Shown: positions 1 to 10,879, numbered from the stretch's first letter. The stretch is 64,000 bases of DNA from Micromonospora sp. WMMD1155 (GCF_029581275.1 NZ_CP120742.1:4712501-4776500); one strand, 5' to 3'. Program-made: numbers and translations. The notes: generated from the sequence alone by a model not told the origin.

Positions 1-15
1 TCGCCCGAAGCCCAG

Positions 16-31
16 CACCGCGTACGCGGTG
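16..31. promoter_or_regulatory. 16-bp perfect palindrome near the left edge
   Basis: CACCGCGTACGCGGTG is a perfect palindrome about 45 bases upstream of the first gene. It could be an operator for that gene, or the end of a hairpin of a gene lying to the left. Nothing in the window decides between these. Confidence 0.35.
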
Positions 32-74
32 TGACGTCGTGCCCGGTCCCCGTTCCCGTTGAGAGGGGGACCCC

Positions 75-947
75 ATGACCCGGGCCCCGGCAAATCTGTT
101 GGCCCTTCGAAGTCTGCTCCTCACTCACCTCGACAACGCCCCCGGCCCGGACGACCTGGAGCCGGCGGAGGTCGGCATCGTCGGCGACCCGTCCCACCGG
201 GGCGGCTACCACTGCGGCTCGGACCGGGTCGTCGCAGGCGACTACTCGGTGGTCGAGTCACCCCGGGACCGGGCCGGCCTGACCCTCGACGCGGCGGCGC
301 TCGACGTCGGCCAGTTCGACGTCCGCTCCGGTGGCCGTTCGAACACCCTGCCCAGCTTCTCGGTCTGGTGCGTGGCGCAGTGCGCCGCGAACGCGGCCGA
401 CACCCGGGACATCCGCGAGATCATCTACAGCCCCGACGGCTCCACCGTGAAGCGGTGGGACCGCCTCGGCAAACGCAGCACCGGCGACAGTTCGCACCGC
501 TGGCACACGCACTTCAGCTTCTTTCGTGACGCCATCAAGGCGGGCCGCGACCAGCGGCCATTGTTCCGCCGCTACCTCAGCTCCATCGGACTCCTGGAGG
601 ACGACGACATGACCCCCGAAGAGCACAACTGGCTGGCGACCGTCCACAAGAACCTCACCGTGCTGGACGGCCGTAACCCGATCGGACAGATCTACACCCG
701 AATGGCGGAGGGGCGGGACGACACCGGCGCCCCGGTCAACGGCAACTGGAACCTGCAGGCGATGACGAAGCAGCTCACCGACCTGCAGGCCACGCTCAAC
801 GCACTGGCCGCGAAGGACTTCACCGACGAGGCGGCGATCGTCCAGGGCGTGCTGGCCTCGCTGACCCCGGAGAAGATCGCCGCGGCCATCCCACCCACCA
901 TCGCCAAACAGGTCGCCGACGAGCTGGCCCGCCGGCTGGTCGCCTGA
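75..947 (+). CDS. hypothetical protein, possibly M15-like/phage-type
   Basis: A 290-residue protein of unknown function. The ATG is preceded by a purine-rich GAGAGGGGGA ribosome site. Residues 40-55 hold a His/Asp-containing stretch (HRGGYHCGSD) and residues about 142-148 a histidine-rich HRWHTHFS segment. That spacing recalls the H...D...HxH zinc ligands of M15-type D-Ala-D-Ala peptidases, but the similarity is loose. The last 60 residues are predicted helical and alanine-rich. There is no signal peptide or membrane segment. It stands alone, followed by a strong hairpin terminator. The M15-like reading is inference; conserved hypothetical is the safe call. Confidence 0.7.
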   Translation: MTRAPANLLALRSLLLTHLDNAPGPDDLEPAEVGIVGDPSHRGGYHCGSDRVVAGDYSVVESPRDRAGLTLDAAALDVGQFDVRSGGRSNTLPSFSVWCVAQCAANAADTRDIREIIYSPDGSTVKRWDRLGKRSTGDSSHRWHTHFSFFRDAIKAGRDQRPLFRRYLSSIGLLEDDDMTPEEHNWLATVHKNLTVLDGRNPIGQIYTRMAEGRDDTGAPVNGNWNLQAMTKQLTDLQATLNALAAKDFTDEAAIVQGVLASLTPEKIAAAIPPTIAKQVADELARRLVA

Positions 948-950
948 GCG

Positions 951-983
951 GAGGGGCGGCCCGTAGCCGCCGGGCCGCCCCTC
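951..983. terminator. GC-rich hairpin after the first gene
   Basis: A perfect 12-bp stem GAGGGGCGGCCC / GGGCCGCCCCTC with a 9-base loop starts 4 bases after the TGA of the hypothetical gene. There is no T-run, as is usual for actinomycete terminators. Confidence 0.75.
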
Positions 984-995
984 TCCACACTTCCG

Positions 996-1037
996 CAACG
1001 ATCGTTGGGCAATGACCATTGCGCAACAAGTCTTGCG
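996..1037. promoter_or_regulatory. three overlapping inverted repeats, likely ArsR operator
   Basis: Three adjacent or overlapping palindromes lie 18-60 bases before the ArsR start. They are CAACGATCGTTG (996-1007, perfect), TTG-N-GCAATG-AC-CATTGC-N-CAA (1005-1026), and CGCAA-N6-TTGCG (1022-1037). They share TTG/CAA half-sites, suggesting cooperative dimer binding. ArsR-family repressors usually autoregulate at such sites, so this is inferred to be the operator of the arsR-MFS pair. Confidence 0.6.
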
Positions 1038-1054
1038 AATGGCATGGTGGGGCC

Positions 1055-1630
1055 ATGGAGAGCCCCGACGTACGCCAGATCACCGACTCGCGGGCACTGG
1101 CCGCCATGGCCCACCCGCTTCGCCGCCGCCTGATGGACGTGCTCAAGGTGCACGGCCCCTCGACGGTCGGCCTGCTCGCCGAGCGCACCGACCAGGCACC
1201 GGCGAACGTCAGCCACCACCTCAAGGTCCTCGCCGCGGCGGACCTGGTCACCGAGGCCCCCGAGCTGGCCCGGGACCGGCGTGAGCGGTGGTGGCGGCTG
1301 GTCAGCAGGAGGCTGAGCTGGTCCACCGCCGACTTCGACACCGACCCGGCCGCCCAGGTGGTCGCCGACGCCGCCACCTCGCTCAACCTCGACCGGCACG
1401 TCGCCCTGGCTCGCGCCTGGCACGCCACCGACGAAGCCACCCGGGCAACCTGGGAGGACGCGCCGTTCTCCACCGACCGCTGGCTGCACCTCACGCCGGG
1501 CGAACTGGCCCAGCTGAGCCACGAACTGAACGACGTCCTCACCCGCTGGGCCGACCGGGACCTGCCCGACGACGACGCCGAACGCCGACCGGTCTTCCTG
1601 TTCGTCCACGGCGTACCGGCCCGACCGTGA
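1055..1630 (+). CDS. ArsR-family transcriptional regulator
   Basis: A 191-residue winged-helix regulator. The HTH spans about residues 12-80, with AHPLRRRLMDVL, then ANVSHHLKVLAAADLV as recognition helix and wing lead-in. No cysteine cluster typical of metal sensors is seen, so the ligand is unknown. The C-terminal 100 residues are a helical effector/dimer region. I chose the ATG at 1055 rather than the TTG at 1019 because the operator palindromes occupy 996-1037 and the HTH begins soon after 1055. The stop overlaps the GTG of the MFS gene (GTGA), so the pair is translationally coupled and probably forms an auto-repressed efflux unit. Confidence 0.85.
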   Translation: MESPDVRQITDSRALAAMAHPLRRRLMDVLKVHGPSTVGLLAERTDQAPANVSHHLKVLAAADLVTEAPELARDRRERWWRLVSRRLSWSTADFDTDPAAQVVADAATSLNLDRHVALARAWHATDEATRATWEDAPFSTDRWLHLTPGELAQLSHELNDVLTRWADRDLPDDDAERRPVFLFVHGVPARP

Positions 1631-2907
1631 CGACCGCCACCCGCGAGCAGCAGTTCGGCGTCCAGCCGACCGGCGGGTTGCTGCGGCACCGCGACTTCCG
1701 GCTGCTCTGGGCCGGTCAGGCGGTCAGCAGCGTCGGCAGCAACGTCACCACCGTCGCGCTGCCCCTGGTCGCGGTCGCCGTCCTCGACGCCGGCACCTTC
1801 CAGGTCGCGGTGCTCACCGCCGCGGCCTGGCTGCCCTGGCTGCTGATCGGCCTGCCCGCCGGAGCGTGGGTGGACCGGCTGCCCCGCCGATCGGTGATGG
1901 TGGTGTGCGACCTGTTCTGCGCGTCGGCCTTCCTCAGTGTGCCCCTCGCCGCCGTGCTGGGCTGGCTCACCGTCGCCCACCTGCTGGTGGTCGCCCTCAG
2001 CGCCGGCGCCGCGCGGGTCTTCTTCGAGACCGCAGACCAGGTCTACCTGCCGGTGCTGCTGCGACCCGAGCAGTTACCCGAGGGCAACGCGAAGCTCCAG
2101 GCGACGCAGACCGTGAGCCACGTCGTCGGGCCCGGCCTCGCCGGCCTGATCGCCCAGCTCACCGGTGCCGTCGCCGCCCTGCTGCTGGACGCGCTCACGT
2201 TCCTCGCCTCGGCGGCGCTGCTGCTGCGGATCCGCACCCGTGAACCACGCGTACGTCGGCGGGACCGATCCCGGTCCCTGCGTCAGGACATCGCCGAGGG
2301 GCTGCGCTTCGTCGTCCGGGACCCGTACCTGCGGGTGCTGACGGCCTTCGGTGCGGCCAGCAACCTCGGGCTGAGCGGCTACCAGGCCGTCCTGGTGGTC
2401 TTCCTGGTCCGCGAACTGCGCCTCGAACCCGGTCTGGTCGGCGCGCTGGTCGGGGTGATGAGCATCGGAGGCATCATCGGGGCGCTGGTGGCCACCCGGG
2501 TCGGCCGGCGCTGGGGGACCGCGCGGGCCCTGCTGATCGGTGGGGTGCTCGCCGGCCCGCCGGCCCTGCTCATCCCGCTGGCCGCGCCCGGCACCGGGCT
2601 GACCTGGCCAGCGCTCGGTGGCGTGCTGATCGGCCTCGGCGTGGCCGTCGGCAACGTGGTCAAAGGCGCCTTCCGGCAGACCTACACCCCGCACCACCTG
2701 CTGGGCCGGGTGACGGTGAGCATGCAGCTGCTCAACTACGGCACGATCCCGATGGCGGCCGTGCTGGCCGGTGTGATCGGCGCGCGCTACGGCGTCGCGA
2801 CAGCAGTGTTCGTGATGACCGCCTGGCAGGCGTTCACCCCGCTGATCCTGTTGGTCGGGCCGATCCGGAGGCGGCGGGACCTGCCCGCCGCCCCGGTGGC
2901 GTCTTGA
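1627..2907 (+). CDS. MFS transporter (drug efflux type)
   Basis: A 426-residue membrane protein with about 12 hydrophobic segments. It starts with GGLLRHRDFRLLWAGQAVSS, the usual N-terminus of MFS_3/EntS-like exporters. A motif-A-like loop, PAGAWVDRLPRRSVM, lies between TM2 and TM3. The central hydrophilic loop around residues 200-215 (RTREPRVRRRDRSRS) is arginine-rich. It begins with GTG overlapping the arsR stop and ends before a bidirectional hairpin. The linked regulator implies inducible export of a toxic small molecule; the substrate cannot be told. Confidence 0.88.
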   Translation: MTTATREQQFGVQPTGGLLRHRDFRLLWAGQAVSSVGSNVTTVALPLVAVAVLDAGTFQVAVLTAAAWLPWLLIGLPAGAWVDRLPRRSVMVVCDLFCASAFLSVPLAAVLGWLTVAHLLVVALSAGAARVFFETADQVYLPVLLRPEQLPEGNAKLQATQTVSHVVGPGLAGLIAQLTGAVAALLLDALTFLASAALLLRIRTREPRVRRRDRSRSLRQDIAEGLRFVVRDPYLRVLTAFGAASNLGLSGYQAVLVVFLVRELRLEPGLVGALVGVMSIGGIIGALVATRVGRRWGTARALLIGGVLAGPPALLIPLAAPGTGLTWPALGGVLIGLGVAVGNVVKGAFRQTYTPHHLLGRVTVSMQLLNYGTIPMAAVLAGVIGARYGVATAVFVMTAWQAFTPLILLVGPIRRRRDLPAAPVAS

Positions 2908-2919
2908 GTGCGCTGCGAC

Positions 2920-2940
2920 GGCGGCCGGAAAGCGGCCGCC
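2920..2940. terminator. bidirectional terminator between MFS gene and csp
   Basis: GGCGGCCG-GAAAG-CGGCCGCC, an 8-bp perfect stem, lies between two convergent genes. Confidence 0.75.
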
Positions 2941-2955
2941 GTCACCGGCACGGAG

Positions 2956-3159
2956 CTACATCGGGCGGACGTTGTCCGCCTGCGGACCCTTCTGCCCCTG
3001 GGTCACCTCGAACTCGACCTTCTGGCCCTCGTTGAGCTCCCGGTAGCCGCTCGTCGCGATGGCGGAGTAGTGGACGAACACGTCCGGCCCTCCACCGTCC
3101 TGCTCGATGAAGCCGAAGCCCTTTTCCGAGTTGAACCACTTAACCGTGCCGGTTGCCAT
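2956..3159 (-). CDS. cspA: cold-shock protein (CspA family)
   Basis: A 67-residue single cold-shock domain. It begins [18 protein letters not shown] with RNP1 (KGFGFI), and RNP2 is the later VFVHYSAI. It is a nucleic-acid chaperone that binds single-stranded RNA/DNA. Length and sequence are those of the constitutive SC-type actinobacterial Csps. It is monocistronic and convergent with the MFS gene. A GGGAGAG ribosome site precedes the ATG. Confidence 0.96.
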   Translation of the reverse strand: MATGTVKWFNSEKGFGFIEQDGGGPDVFVHYSAIATSGYRELNEGQKVEFEVTQGQKGPQADNVRPM

Positions 3160-3187
3160 GCATCTCTCCCTGTTCAAAGCGGCTGAC

Positions 3188-3206
3188 CATCGGCCTTCGG
3201 CCGATG
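3188..3206 (-). promoter_or_regulatory. hairpin in the csp 5' leader
   Basis: CATCGGCC-TTC-GGCCGATG (8-bp stem) lies 29-47 bases upstream of the csp start codon. Csp mRNAs often carry structured leaders that respond to temperature; a role here is inference only. Confidence 0.4.
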
Positions 3207-3343
3207 ATCGCCCGTACCTGTTCGACAGTAACGGGCGAAACCCCGATCTGCTGGCCGAAGTGCCGTAGGTCTTCGAGTGAACTCTGCGCGCCGGCACGCG
3301 AAAGCACACCCGGAGCCCGCCCTCCTGGGGCATGCTTGCGCCG

Positions 3344-4027
3344 ATGACGGGTGCCGCAGCCGACGCGCTGACCGAGCTGGAGCGCGAAATCGACGCTCCC
3401 GGCGGCGGCCTGGACCGGCTCCGGCTGGTCCCCACCCCGTTCGTCCCCGAGGTGCGGCTGCACCTGGCCGAGGACGCGATCGTCTGGTGGGCCCGGATGG
3501 AGGCCACCGCCGGACACGCCCTGCCGGCCCCCTACTGGGCGTCCGCCTGGGCCGGAGGTCAGGCACTGGCCCGTCACCTCCTGGACCACCCGGAGCTGGC
3601 CGCCGGTCGCCGGGTGCTCGACCTCGCCGCCGGGTCGGGACTGGTCGCCATCGCCGCCGCGCTGGCCGGCGCCACGCAGGTGATCGCCAACGACATCGAC
3701 CCGTACGCCGTCGCCGCTGTCACCCTTAACGCGCGAGCCAACCAGGTCGCCGTCGACGCCGTCGGAGACGACCTGCTCGACCGCGTCGACGCGGAGGCCG
3801 ACCTGGTCGTCGCCGGGGACGTCTTCTACGACCGTGCGATGGCCGACCGGGTGCTGCCGTTCCTGGAACGGATCGCCGCCACGGGCGCCGACGTGCTGGT
3901 CGGTGATCCCGGCCGGGAACACCTGCCGGCGGACCGGCTGACGGTGCTCGCCGACTATCCGGTGCCCACCACCGAACCGTCGGTCGACCCGTCACCACGC
4001 CGAGTGCAGGTGCTGCGACCCGGGTGA
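3344..4027 (+). CDS. class I SAM methyltransferase, METTL20/ETFB-KMT-like
   Basis: A 227-residue Rossmann methyltransferase. Motif I is [20 protein letters not shown] (about 85-104), followed by [10 protein letters not shown] with the acidic residue that binds the SAM ribose. The catalytic-side motif is [11 protein letters not shown]. This (D/G)DxxYD-type motif marks the METTL20 lysine methyltransferases that modify electron-transfer flavoprotein beta. The alternative annotation is nicotinamide N-methyltransferase-like. The ATG at 3344 is preferred over 3332 because a CATGCT -10-like hexamer lies 7 bases before it. The substrate is inferred from the family, and no etf genes are in the window. 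Confidence 0.75.
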   Translation: MTGAAADALTELEREIDAPGGGLDRLRLVPTPFVPEVRLHLAEDAIVWWARMEATAGHALPAPYWASAWAGGQALARHLLDHPELAAGRRVLDLAAGSGLVAIAAALAGATQVIANDIDPYAVAAVTLNARANQVAVDAVGDDLLDRVDAEADLVVAGDVFYDRAMADRVLPFLERIAATGADVLVGDPGREHLPADRLTVLADYPVPTTEPSVDPSPRRVQVLRPG

Positions 4028-4115
4028 GCGTCCTCGACGCCTCAGGGTGACCCCGAGACGGAAGCCAGGGATCGGTGGGGGCATCGACCGGATGTCCGAA
4101 GTGGTGCGGCGGTCA

Positions 4116-4121
4116 TAGCGT
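4116..4121 (+). promoter_or_regulatory. -10 element TAGCGT, leaderless start of DedA gene
   Basis: TAGCGT followed by 7 bases and the ATG at 4129, giving an mRNA starting at or near the start codon. Confidence 0.5.
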
Positions 4122-4128
4122 ACGAGGC

Positions 4129-4737
4129 ATGACGCAATGGCTGGCCCAGATCGGAGAACTGCCTGTTCTGCTGCTTATGGGCTCGCTCGGGCTCGTCATG
4201 CTCTTCGATGCCGTACCCCTGCTGGGTGTCCTGGTCCCCGGCGACGTGGCGATCCTCGCCGCCGTCGGGGTGGGCCGCCCGTCCACCGGGCTGGCCACCT
4301 TCGCCGCCGTCCTGGTCGGCTGCCTGGCCGGCTGGTCGCTGAGTTTCCTGGTCGGTCGCCGCTACGCCGAGCAGCTCCGACACAGCCGGATCGGCGACTG
4401 GATCGGCGAGGCACGCTGGGCGGCGGCGGAGGGCATCCTGCGTCGTGGCGGCGGCCGGATGATGATCGTCGCGCCGTTCCTGCCCGTGTTCAACGCGCTG
4501 CTTCCGCTGGCCGCCGGTGGGCTGCGGATGTCGTACCGCCGATTCCTGGGATGCGCCACGCTCGGCGCGGCCGCCTGGGCCGGTCTCTACCTCGCGCTGG
4601 GCACCGCGGCGCGGTCCGTCGCCGGGCTGCTGCCCGGTGAGCCCAGCCCGCTGGTGATCACGATGGGGGTCGGGCTGGTGCTGGCTTCCGTCGTGTTGCT
4701 GGGGGCGCGGCGGCGGCTGTTTGCTGTGGCTTCTTGA
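4129..4737 (+). CDS. DedA family membrane protein
   Basis: A 202-residue integral membrane protein of the DedA/SNARE-associated (VTT) superfamily. The family covers membrane homeostasis proteins, some of which are polyprenyl- or phospholipid flippases. The re-entrant motif region reads LFDAVPLLGVLVPGDVAILA (about 24-43). The second conserved block, RGGGRMMIVAPFLPVFNALL with LPLAAGGLRMSYRRF, carries the arginine and proline residues typical of the family. The last hydrophobic segment is at 177-195. The start at 4129 is supported by a -10 element for a leaderless transcript. It is convergent with the MBL gene. Confidence 0.85.
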   Translation: MTQWLAQIGELPVLLLMGSLGLVMLFDAVPLLGVLVPGDVAILAAVGVGRPSTGLATFAAVLVGCLAGWSLSFLVGRRYAEQLRHSRIGDWIGEARWAAAEGILRRGGGRMMIVAPFLPVFNALLPLAAGGLRMSYRRFLGCATLGAAAWAGLYLALGTAARSVAGLLPGEPSPLVITMGVGLVLASVVLLGARRRLFAVAS

Positions 4738-4758
4738 TCTTCGGGTGGTCGCGGTGGT

Positions 4759-4834
4759 GGGGCGGGGGCCCGCCGTGCCCGGCTCCGGGCGGTCAGGCTT
4801 GATCCCTGCGCCGGGCACGGCGGGCCCCCGCCCC
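4759..4834. terminator. 25-bp perfect inverted repeat between convergent genes
   Basis: Two perfectly complementary 25-base arms (4759-4783 and 4810-4834) enclose a 26-base loop. The core of the left arm is GGGCCCGCCGTGCCCGGC. The element lies in the 186-base gap between the convergent DedA and MBL genes. It would act as a bidirectional terminator, though the long arms suggest a dispersed repeat element. Confidence 0.7.
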
Positions 4835-4923
4835 CGTCGTGGTCGACCTGCGTCTGGTCGTGCCGCCCCGCCGGTGGGTTTTGATCTTTGGTGGTTGCCG
4901 GTCGACGTCGGGTTCTCTGGTTG

Positions 4924-5577
4924 TTACCAGCCTCTGGCTTTCCACTGGGGGAGGGCGGGGCGTTCCGCGCCCAGGGTGCTGTCCTTGCCGTGGCCCGGGT
5001 AGAACCAGGTGTCGTCGGGGAGGCGGTCGAACAGCTTGTGTTCGACGTCGTCGATCAGCGCGGCGAAGCGCTCCGGGTCCTTGTCCGTGTTTCCCACGCC
5101 ACCGGGGAAGAGGCTGTCCCCGGTGAAGAGGTGCGGCGTGCCGGCCGGGTCGCGGTAGAGCAGCGCGATCGAACCCGGGGTGTGCCCCTTGACGTGGATG
5201 ACCTCCAGCGCGCAGTCGCCCACCGGCACGGTGTCGCCATCGGACAGACGCTCCGCCTCGATCGGCAGCCCGGCCGCGTCCTCGGCGTGCACCAGGGCCC
5301 GGGCGCCGGTCTTGGCGACCACCTCCTCCAGCGCCACCCAGTGATCCATGTGCTGGTGGGTCGTCACCACGGCGGTGAGCCCGCCGTCGCCGACCAACTC
5401 CAGCAGCCGGGGCGCCTCGTTGGCGGCGTCGATCAGCACCTGGTCACCGGTGCTCGTGCAGCGCAGCAGGTAGGCGTTGTTGTCCATCGGGCCCACCGAC
5501 AGCTTGCTGATGGTGAGCCCGTCCAGCTCGCGTACCGCCGGCGCTCCGCCGGGGGTGACGTCTCCGCTGTATGTCAT
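4924..5577 (-). CDS. MBL-fold metallo-hydrolase (glyoxalase II-like)
   Basis: A 217-residue metallo-beta-lactamase-fold hydrolase. Metal ligands are visible in order: THQHMDHW (HxHxDH-type, about 93-100), HVKGHTPGS (about 135), FTGDSLF (about 155) and YPGHG near the end (about 195). The substrate class is probably a thioester such as an S-acyl-thiol, as for glyoxalase II-like proteins of mycothiol-using bacteria, but this is not proven. The upstream mycothiol-type gene ends only 6 bases before it, so the two are co-transcribed. Confidence 0.85.
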   Translation of the reverse strand: MTYSGDVTPGGAPAVRELDGLTISKLSVGPMDNNAYLLRCTSTGDQVLIDAANEAPRLLELVGDGGLTAVVTTHQHMDHWVALEEVVAKTGARALVHAEDAAGLPIEAERLSDGDTVPVGDCALEVIHVKGHTPGSIALLYRDPAGTPHLFTGDSLFPGGVGNTDKDPERFAALIDDVEHKLFDRLPDDTWFYPGHGKDSTLGAERPALPQWKARGW

Positions 5578-5583
5578 GACGTT

Positions 5584-6300
5584 TCAGATCCATTCCGGTG
5601 GAGTAGGCAGGGGACCGTCAGGGGTGACGGAGAGCGGGGCGCCGTCGGCGCGGCCGATCAGCCAGGCGGCGAGGTCGGGGGCGGGACCGGCGACGATCGG
5701 GGCGCCGTCACGGTCACCGATCACCACGTCGTGCTCGCTGCCGTCGAGGCGCAGCACCATCGAGGGCGGTGTCGGCGCCATGGCGTGGTGGCTCGCCGCC
5801 TCGCGCAGCAGCCGTTGGGTGAACGTGGCCGACCAGTCGGCGGCCCGGTAGCCGGCGGCCAGGTCGAGGTGGTGCACCTCGATCTCGCGCAGGCGACCCC
5901 AGACCAGCAGCGCCGCCGGCCACGGGCCCAGACGCGCCTGCACCGTCGCCGCCCACGCCTCGGCCGGCATCGCCGCGACCGCCTCGGCGAAGAGGTCCGC
6001 GCTGCGCCGCAGGTCGTCCAGGTGCTCGGCGGGCGGACGGCCCGATCCGGCCTCGATGTCCGCGTTGCGGACCTCCAACGAGGCGTACATCGGCCGGTCC
6101 TGCCCGGTGCGCGCCGAGGTGAGCAGGTTCACGAAGCCGTCCGCGTTGCGCGCCAGATGCGCCAGCACGTGGCCGCGCGTCCAGCCCGGCAGCAGCGACG
6201 CCGCGGCCAGGTCCGCCTCGTCGAAAGAAGCGGCGGTACGCAGCAGCCGGCTGGTGGCCGCGTCCACCTCGCCCATCAGCAACAGCGGATCCGTGGTCAC
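5584..6300 (-). CDS. maleylpyruvate isomerase-type, mycothiol-dependent DinB-fold protein
   Basis: A 238-residue protein of the MDMPI_N/DinB_2 four-helix fold. It has GWTRGHVLAHLARNAD (metal-binding His, about 40-55) and REIEVHHLDLAAGY (about 139-152), the two halves of the His-rich metal site. The C-terminal domain is a SCP2-like sterol-carrier fold. Family members use mycothiol as a cofactor in isomerisation or transferase reactions; the substrate is unknown. A GTG start follows a TAGGGT -10 by 6 bases. It forms a two-gene operon with the MBL hydrolase. Confidence 0.82.
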   Translation of the reverse strand: MTTDPLLLMGEVDAATSRLLRTAASFDEADLAAASLLPGWTRGHVLAHLARNADGFVNLLTSARTGQDRPMYASLEVRNADIEAGSGRPPAEHLDDLRRSADLFAEAVAAMPAEAWAATVQARLGPWPAALLVWGRLREIEVHHLDLAAGYRAADWSATFTQRLLREAASHHAMAPTPPSMVLRLDGSEHDVVIGDRDGAPIVAGPAPDLAAWLIGRADGAPLSVTPDGPLPTPPEWI

Positions 6301-6306
6301 CCGTCG

Positions 6307-6312
6307 ACCCTA
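6307..6312 (-). promoter_or_regulatory. -10 element for the DinB-like/MBL operon
   Basis: On the minus strand TAGGGT lies 6 bases before the GTG start at 6300, consistent with a leaderless transcript. Confidence 0.5.
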
Positions 6313-6420
6313 GCGGTCCGCCACCGCGGCGTCGCCGGGGAAATCGCTTTCGGCGCGTCGGCGCGGGACCTACCGTCAGCGGCAGACGCGGCACCGGGAC
6401 ATCGGACGGAGGTGGTGATC

Positions 6421-6471
6421 ATGCCGGACGTGGCACGCGTGTTCCGCCATCACCAGCTTCGACACCGATGA
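6421..6471 (+). CDS. 16-residue histidine-rich leader-like ORF upstream of rsgA
   Basis: The ORF MPDVARVFRHHQLRHR has a well-placed GGAGG ribosome site 8 bases before its ATG. It ends 7 bases before the rsgA ATG. Four of its 16 residues are histidine and four arginine. Such composition and position suggest a leader peptide whose translation controls rsgA, or simple translational coupling. I know of no described family. No clear terminator/antiterminator pair is visible in the 7-base gap, so coupling is the simpler reading. Confidence 0.5.
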   Translation: MPDVARVFRHHQLRHR

Positions 6472-6478
6472 GGATGCC

Positions 6479-7549
6479 ATGACGATCGATTTGACCACCC
6501 TCGGCTGGGACGCCGAGCGAGCGGCGTACGCCGAGCGACGCGGCGAGCACCACCCGGGTCGGGTGGCCCGCGTGGACCGGGGGGTCTGCACGGTGCTCAC
6601 CGCGACCGGCCCGATCCGGGCCAGCCTGGGCGGGACGGTGTTGGCCGCCGCCGCCCGGGATCCGTCCGCCCTACCCTGCGCCGGTGACTGGGTACTGCTC
6701 ACCCACTGGCCGGACGGTCGCGTCACCGTCGAGGTGGTGCTGCCGCGCCGGAGCGCGCTGATCCGGCGTACCGCCGGCAAGGACGCCAGCGGGCAGGTGC
6801 TGGCCGCCAACCTCGACGCCGCCGCCGTGGTGGAGCCGGTGCACCCCGAGCCGGACGTGGGGCGCATCGAACGGCTGCTGTCCCTGGCCCACGAGTCCGG
6901 CGCCCGGCCGCTGGTCGTGCTGACCAAGGCCGACCTCGCGGCCGACCCGGCCGCGCTGGCCCGGCAACTCGCGGCTGTCGCACCCGGGGTGCCGGTGCTG
7001 CCGGTCAGCGCCGAGCGGGGCGTCGGGCTGGACCCGCTGCGCGCCGAGGTCACCCCGGGCCGCACGCTCGGCCTGCTCGGGCCCTCCGGCGCGGGCAAGT
7101 CGAGCCTGGTCAACGCCCTCGCCGGCACCGTGACGATGCCCACGCAGGCGATCCGCCGGGTCGACGGCAAGGGCCGGCACACCACGACGTGGCGGGCCCT
7201 CGTACCGATCCCCGGCGGGGGTGCGGTGATCGACACGCCCGGCGTACGCGCTGTCGGCCTGCTCGACGGCGCGGCCGGGCTCGACCGGGCGTTCGCCGAC
7301 ATCGCCGGGCTGGCCGAGGGTTGCCGGTACGCCGACTGCGGGCACGACGGCGAGCCCGCCTGCGCGGTCCGGGAGGCGCTGCACACCGGCGAACTCTCCA
7401 CCCGGCGGTGGGAGAGTTGGCGGCGGCTACAGGGAGAGGTGGCCCACGAGAGTCGACGGCGGGAGGCGCGGGTGGCGGCGGAGCGGCGCGGCGGCTGGCG
7501 GTCGGCCCGACGCCGGGCGGCCCGTCCGCCGAGGCCCGGCGGCTACTGA
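6479..7549 (+). CDS. rsgA: ribosome small-subunit-dependent GTPase RsgA
   Basis: A 356-residue circularly permuted GTPase acting in late 30S subunit maturation. The order of motifs is diagnostic: an N-terminal OB domain, G4 (TKAD, 149-152), G1/P-loop (GPSGAGKSS, 201-209), then G3 (DTPG, about 251). The C-terminal zinc knuckle is CRYADCGHDGEPAC. The C-terminus ends in an arginine-rich basic tail of about 30 residues. The ATG has an AGGA site and follows a short upstream ORF. Confidence 0.95.
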   Translation: MTIDLTTLGWDAERAAYAERRGEHHPGRVARVDRGVCTVLTATGPIRASLGGTVLAAAARDPSALPCAGDWVLLTHWPDGRVTVEVVLPRRSALIRRTAGKDASGQVLAANLDAAAVVEPVHPEPDVGRIERLLSLAHESGARPLVVLTKADLAADPAALARQLAAVAPGVPVLPVSAERGVGLDPLRAEVTPGRTLGLLGPSGAGKSSLVNALAGTVTMPTQAIRRVDGKGRHTTTWRALVPIPGGGAVIDTPGVRAVGLLDGAAGLDRAFADIAGLAEGCRYADCGHDGEPACAVREALHTGELSTRRWESWRRLQGEVAHESRRREARVAAERRGGWRSARRRAARPPRPGGY

Positions 7550-7738
7550 CCTGGGCTCCCCGGTCGTCGTCAGCTCTCGACGCCGGGGCCGGCCCCGCCG
7601 GTCGCGCTGAGCCTCGCGCTCGGTGTGGCCGGCGGGCTGCCGCTCGGTTCGGGCCGACCGCCTCGGCCGGGCGCCGATGTGGGTCTGACTCACCGCGGCT
7701 GATCGGGCTGACCTGGGGGAATGTGCCGGCGGGGGAAA

Positions 7739-7761
7739 GTGTCGTACCTCGGGGCTAGAGT
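7739..7761 (+). promoter_or_regulatory. candidate uvrA promoter with PafBC/RecA-independent-type motif
   Basis: GTGTCGTAC-N8-TAGAGT lies about 95 bases before the uvrA GTG. The mycobacterial RecA-independent DNA-damage promoter consensus is TTGTCRGTG-N8-TANNNT. Here 5 of 9 upstream positions, the exact N8 spacing and the -10 agree. No clear LexA box is seen. The rest of the 300-base rsgA-uvrA gap holds only GC-rich inverted repeats. Confidence 0.4.
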
Positions 7762-7855
7762 TGCCGAGGCGTGTTCTGCGCGCCCGTACGACCGCTCAAA
7801 TCACCCAGAGCGGGACACATTCTTCGCTTCGTCTTCTCCCGGGAGTACACGCACC

Positions 7856-10801
<2,946 letters not shown>

Positions 10802-10858
10802 CCCGGCAGCTTCCCCGGGGATCGCGGGTTGTTGCGCGCCCGTCCGGGCACATGGAGC

Positions 10859-10879
10859 GGGGCGGTCCGGGACCGCCCC
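10859..10879 (+). terminator. terminator downstream of uvrA
   Basis: GGGGCGGTCC-G-GGACCGCCCC is a perfect 10-bp inverted repeat 58 bases after uvrA, followed by GTCCCGTTTCC. Confidence 0.7.
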
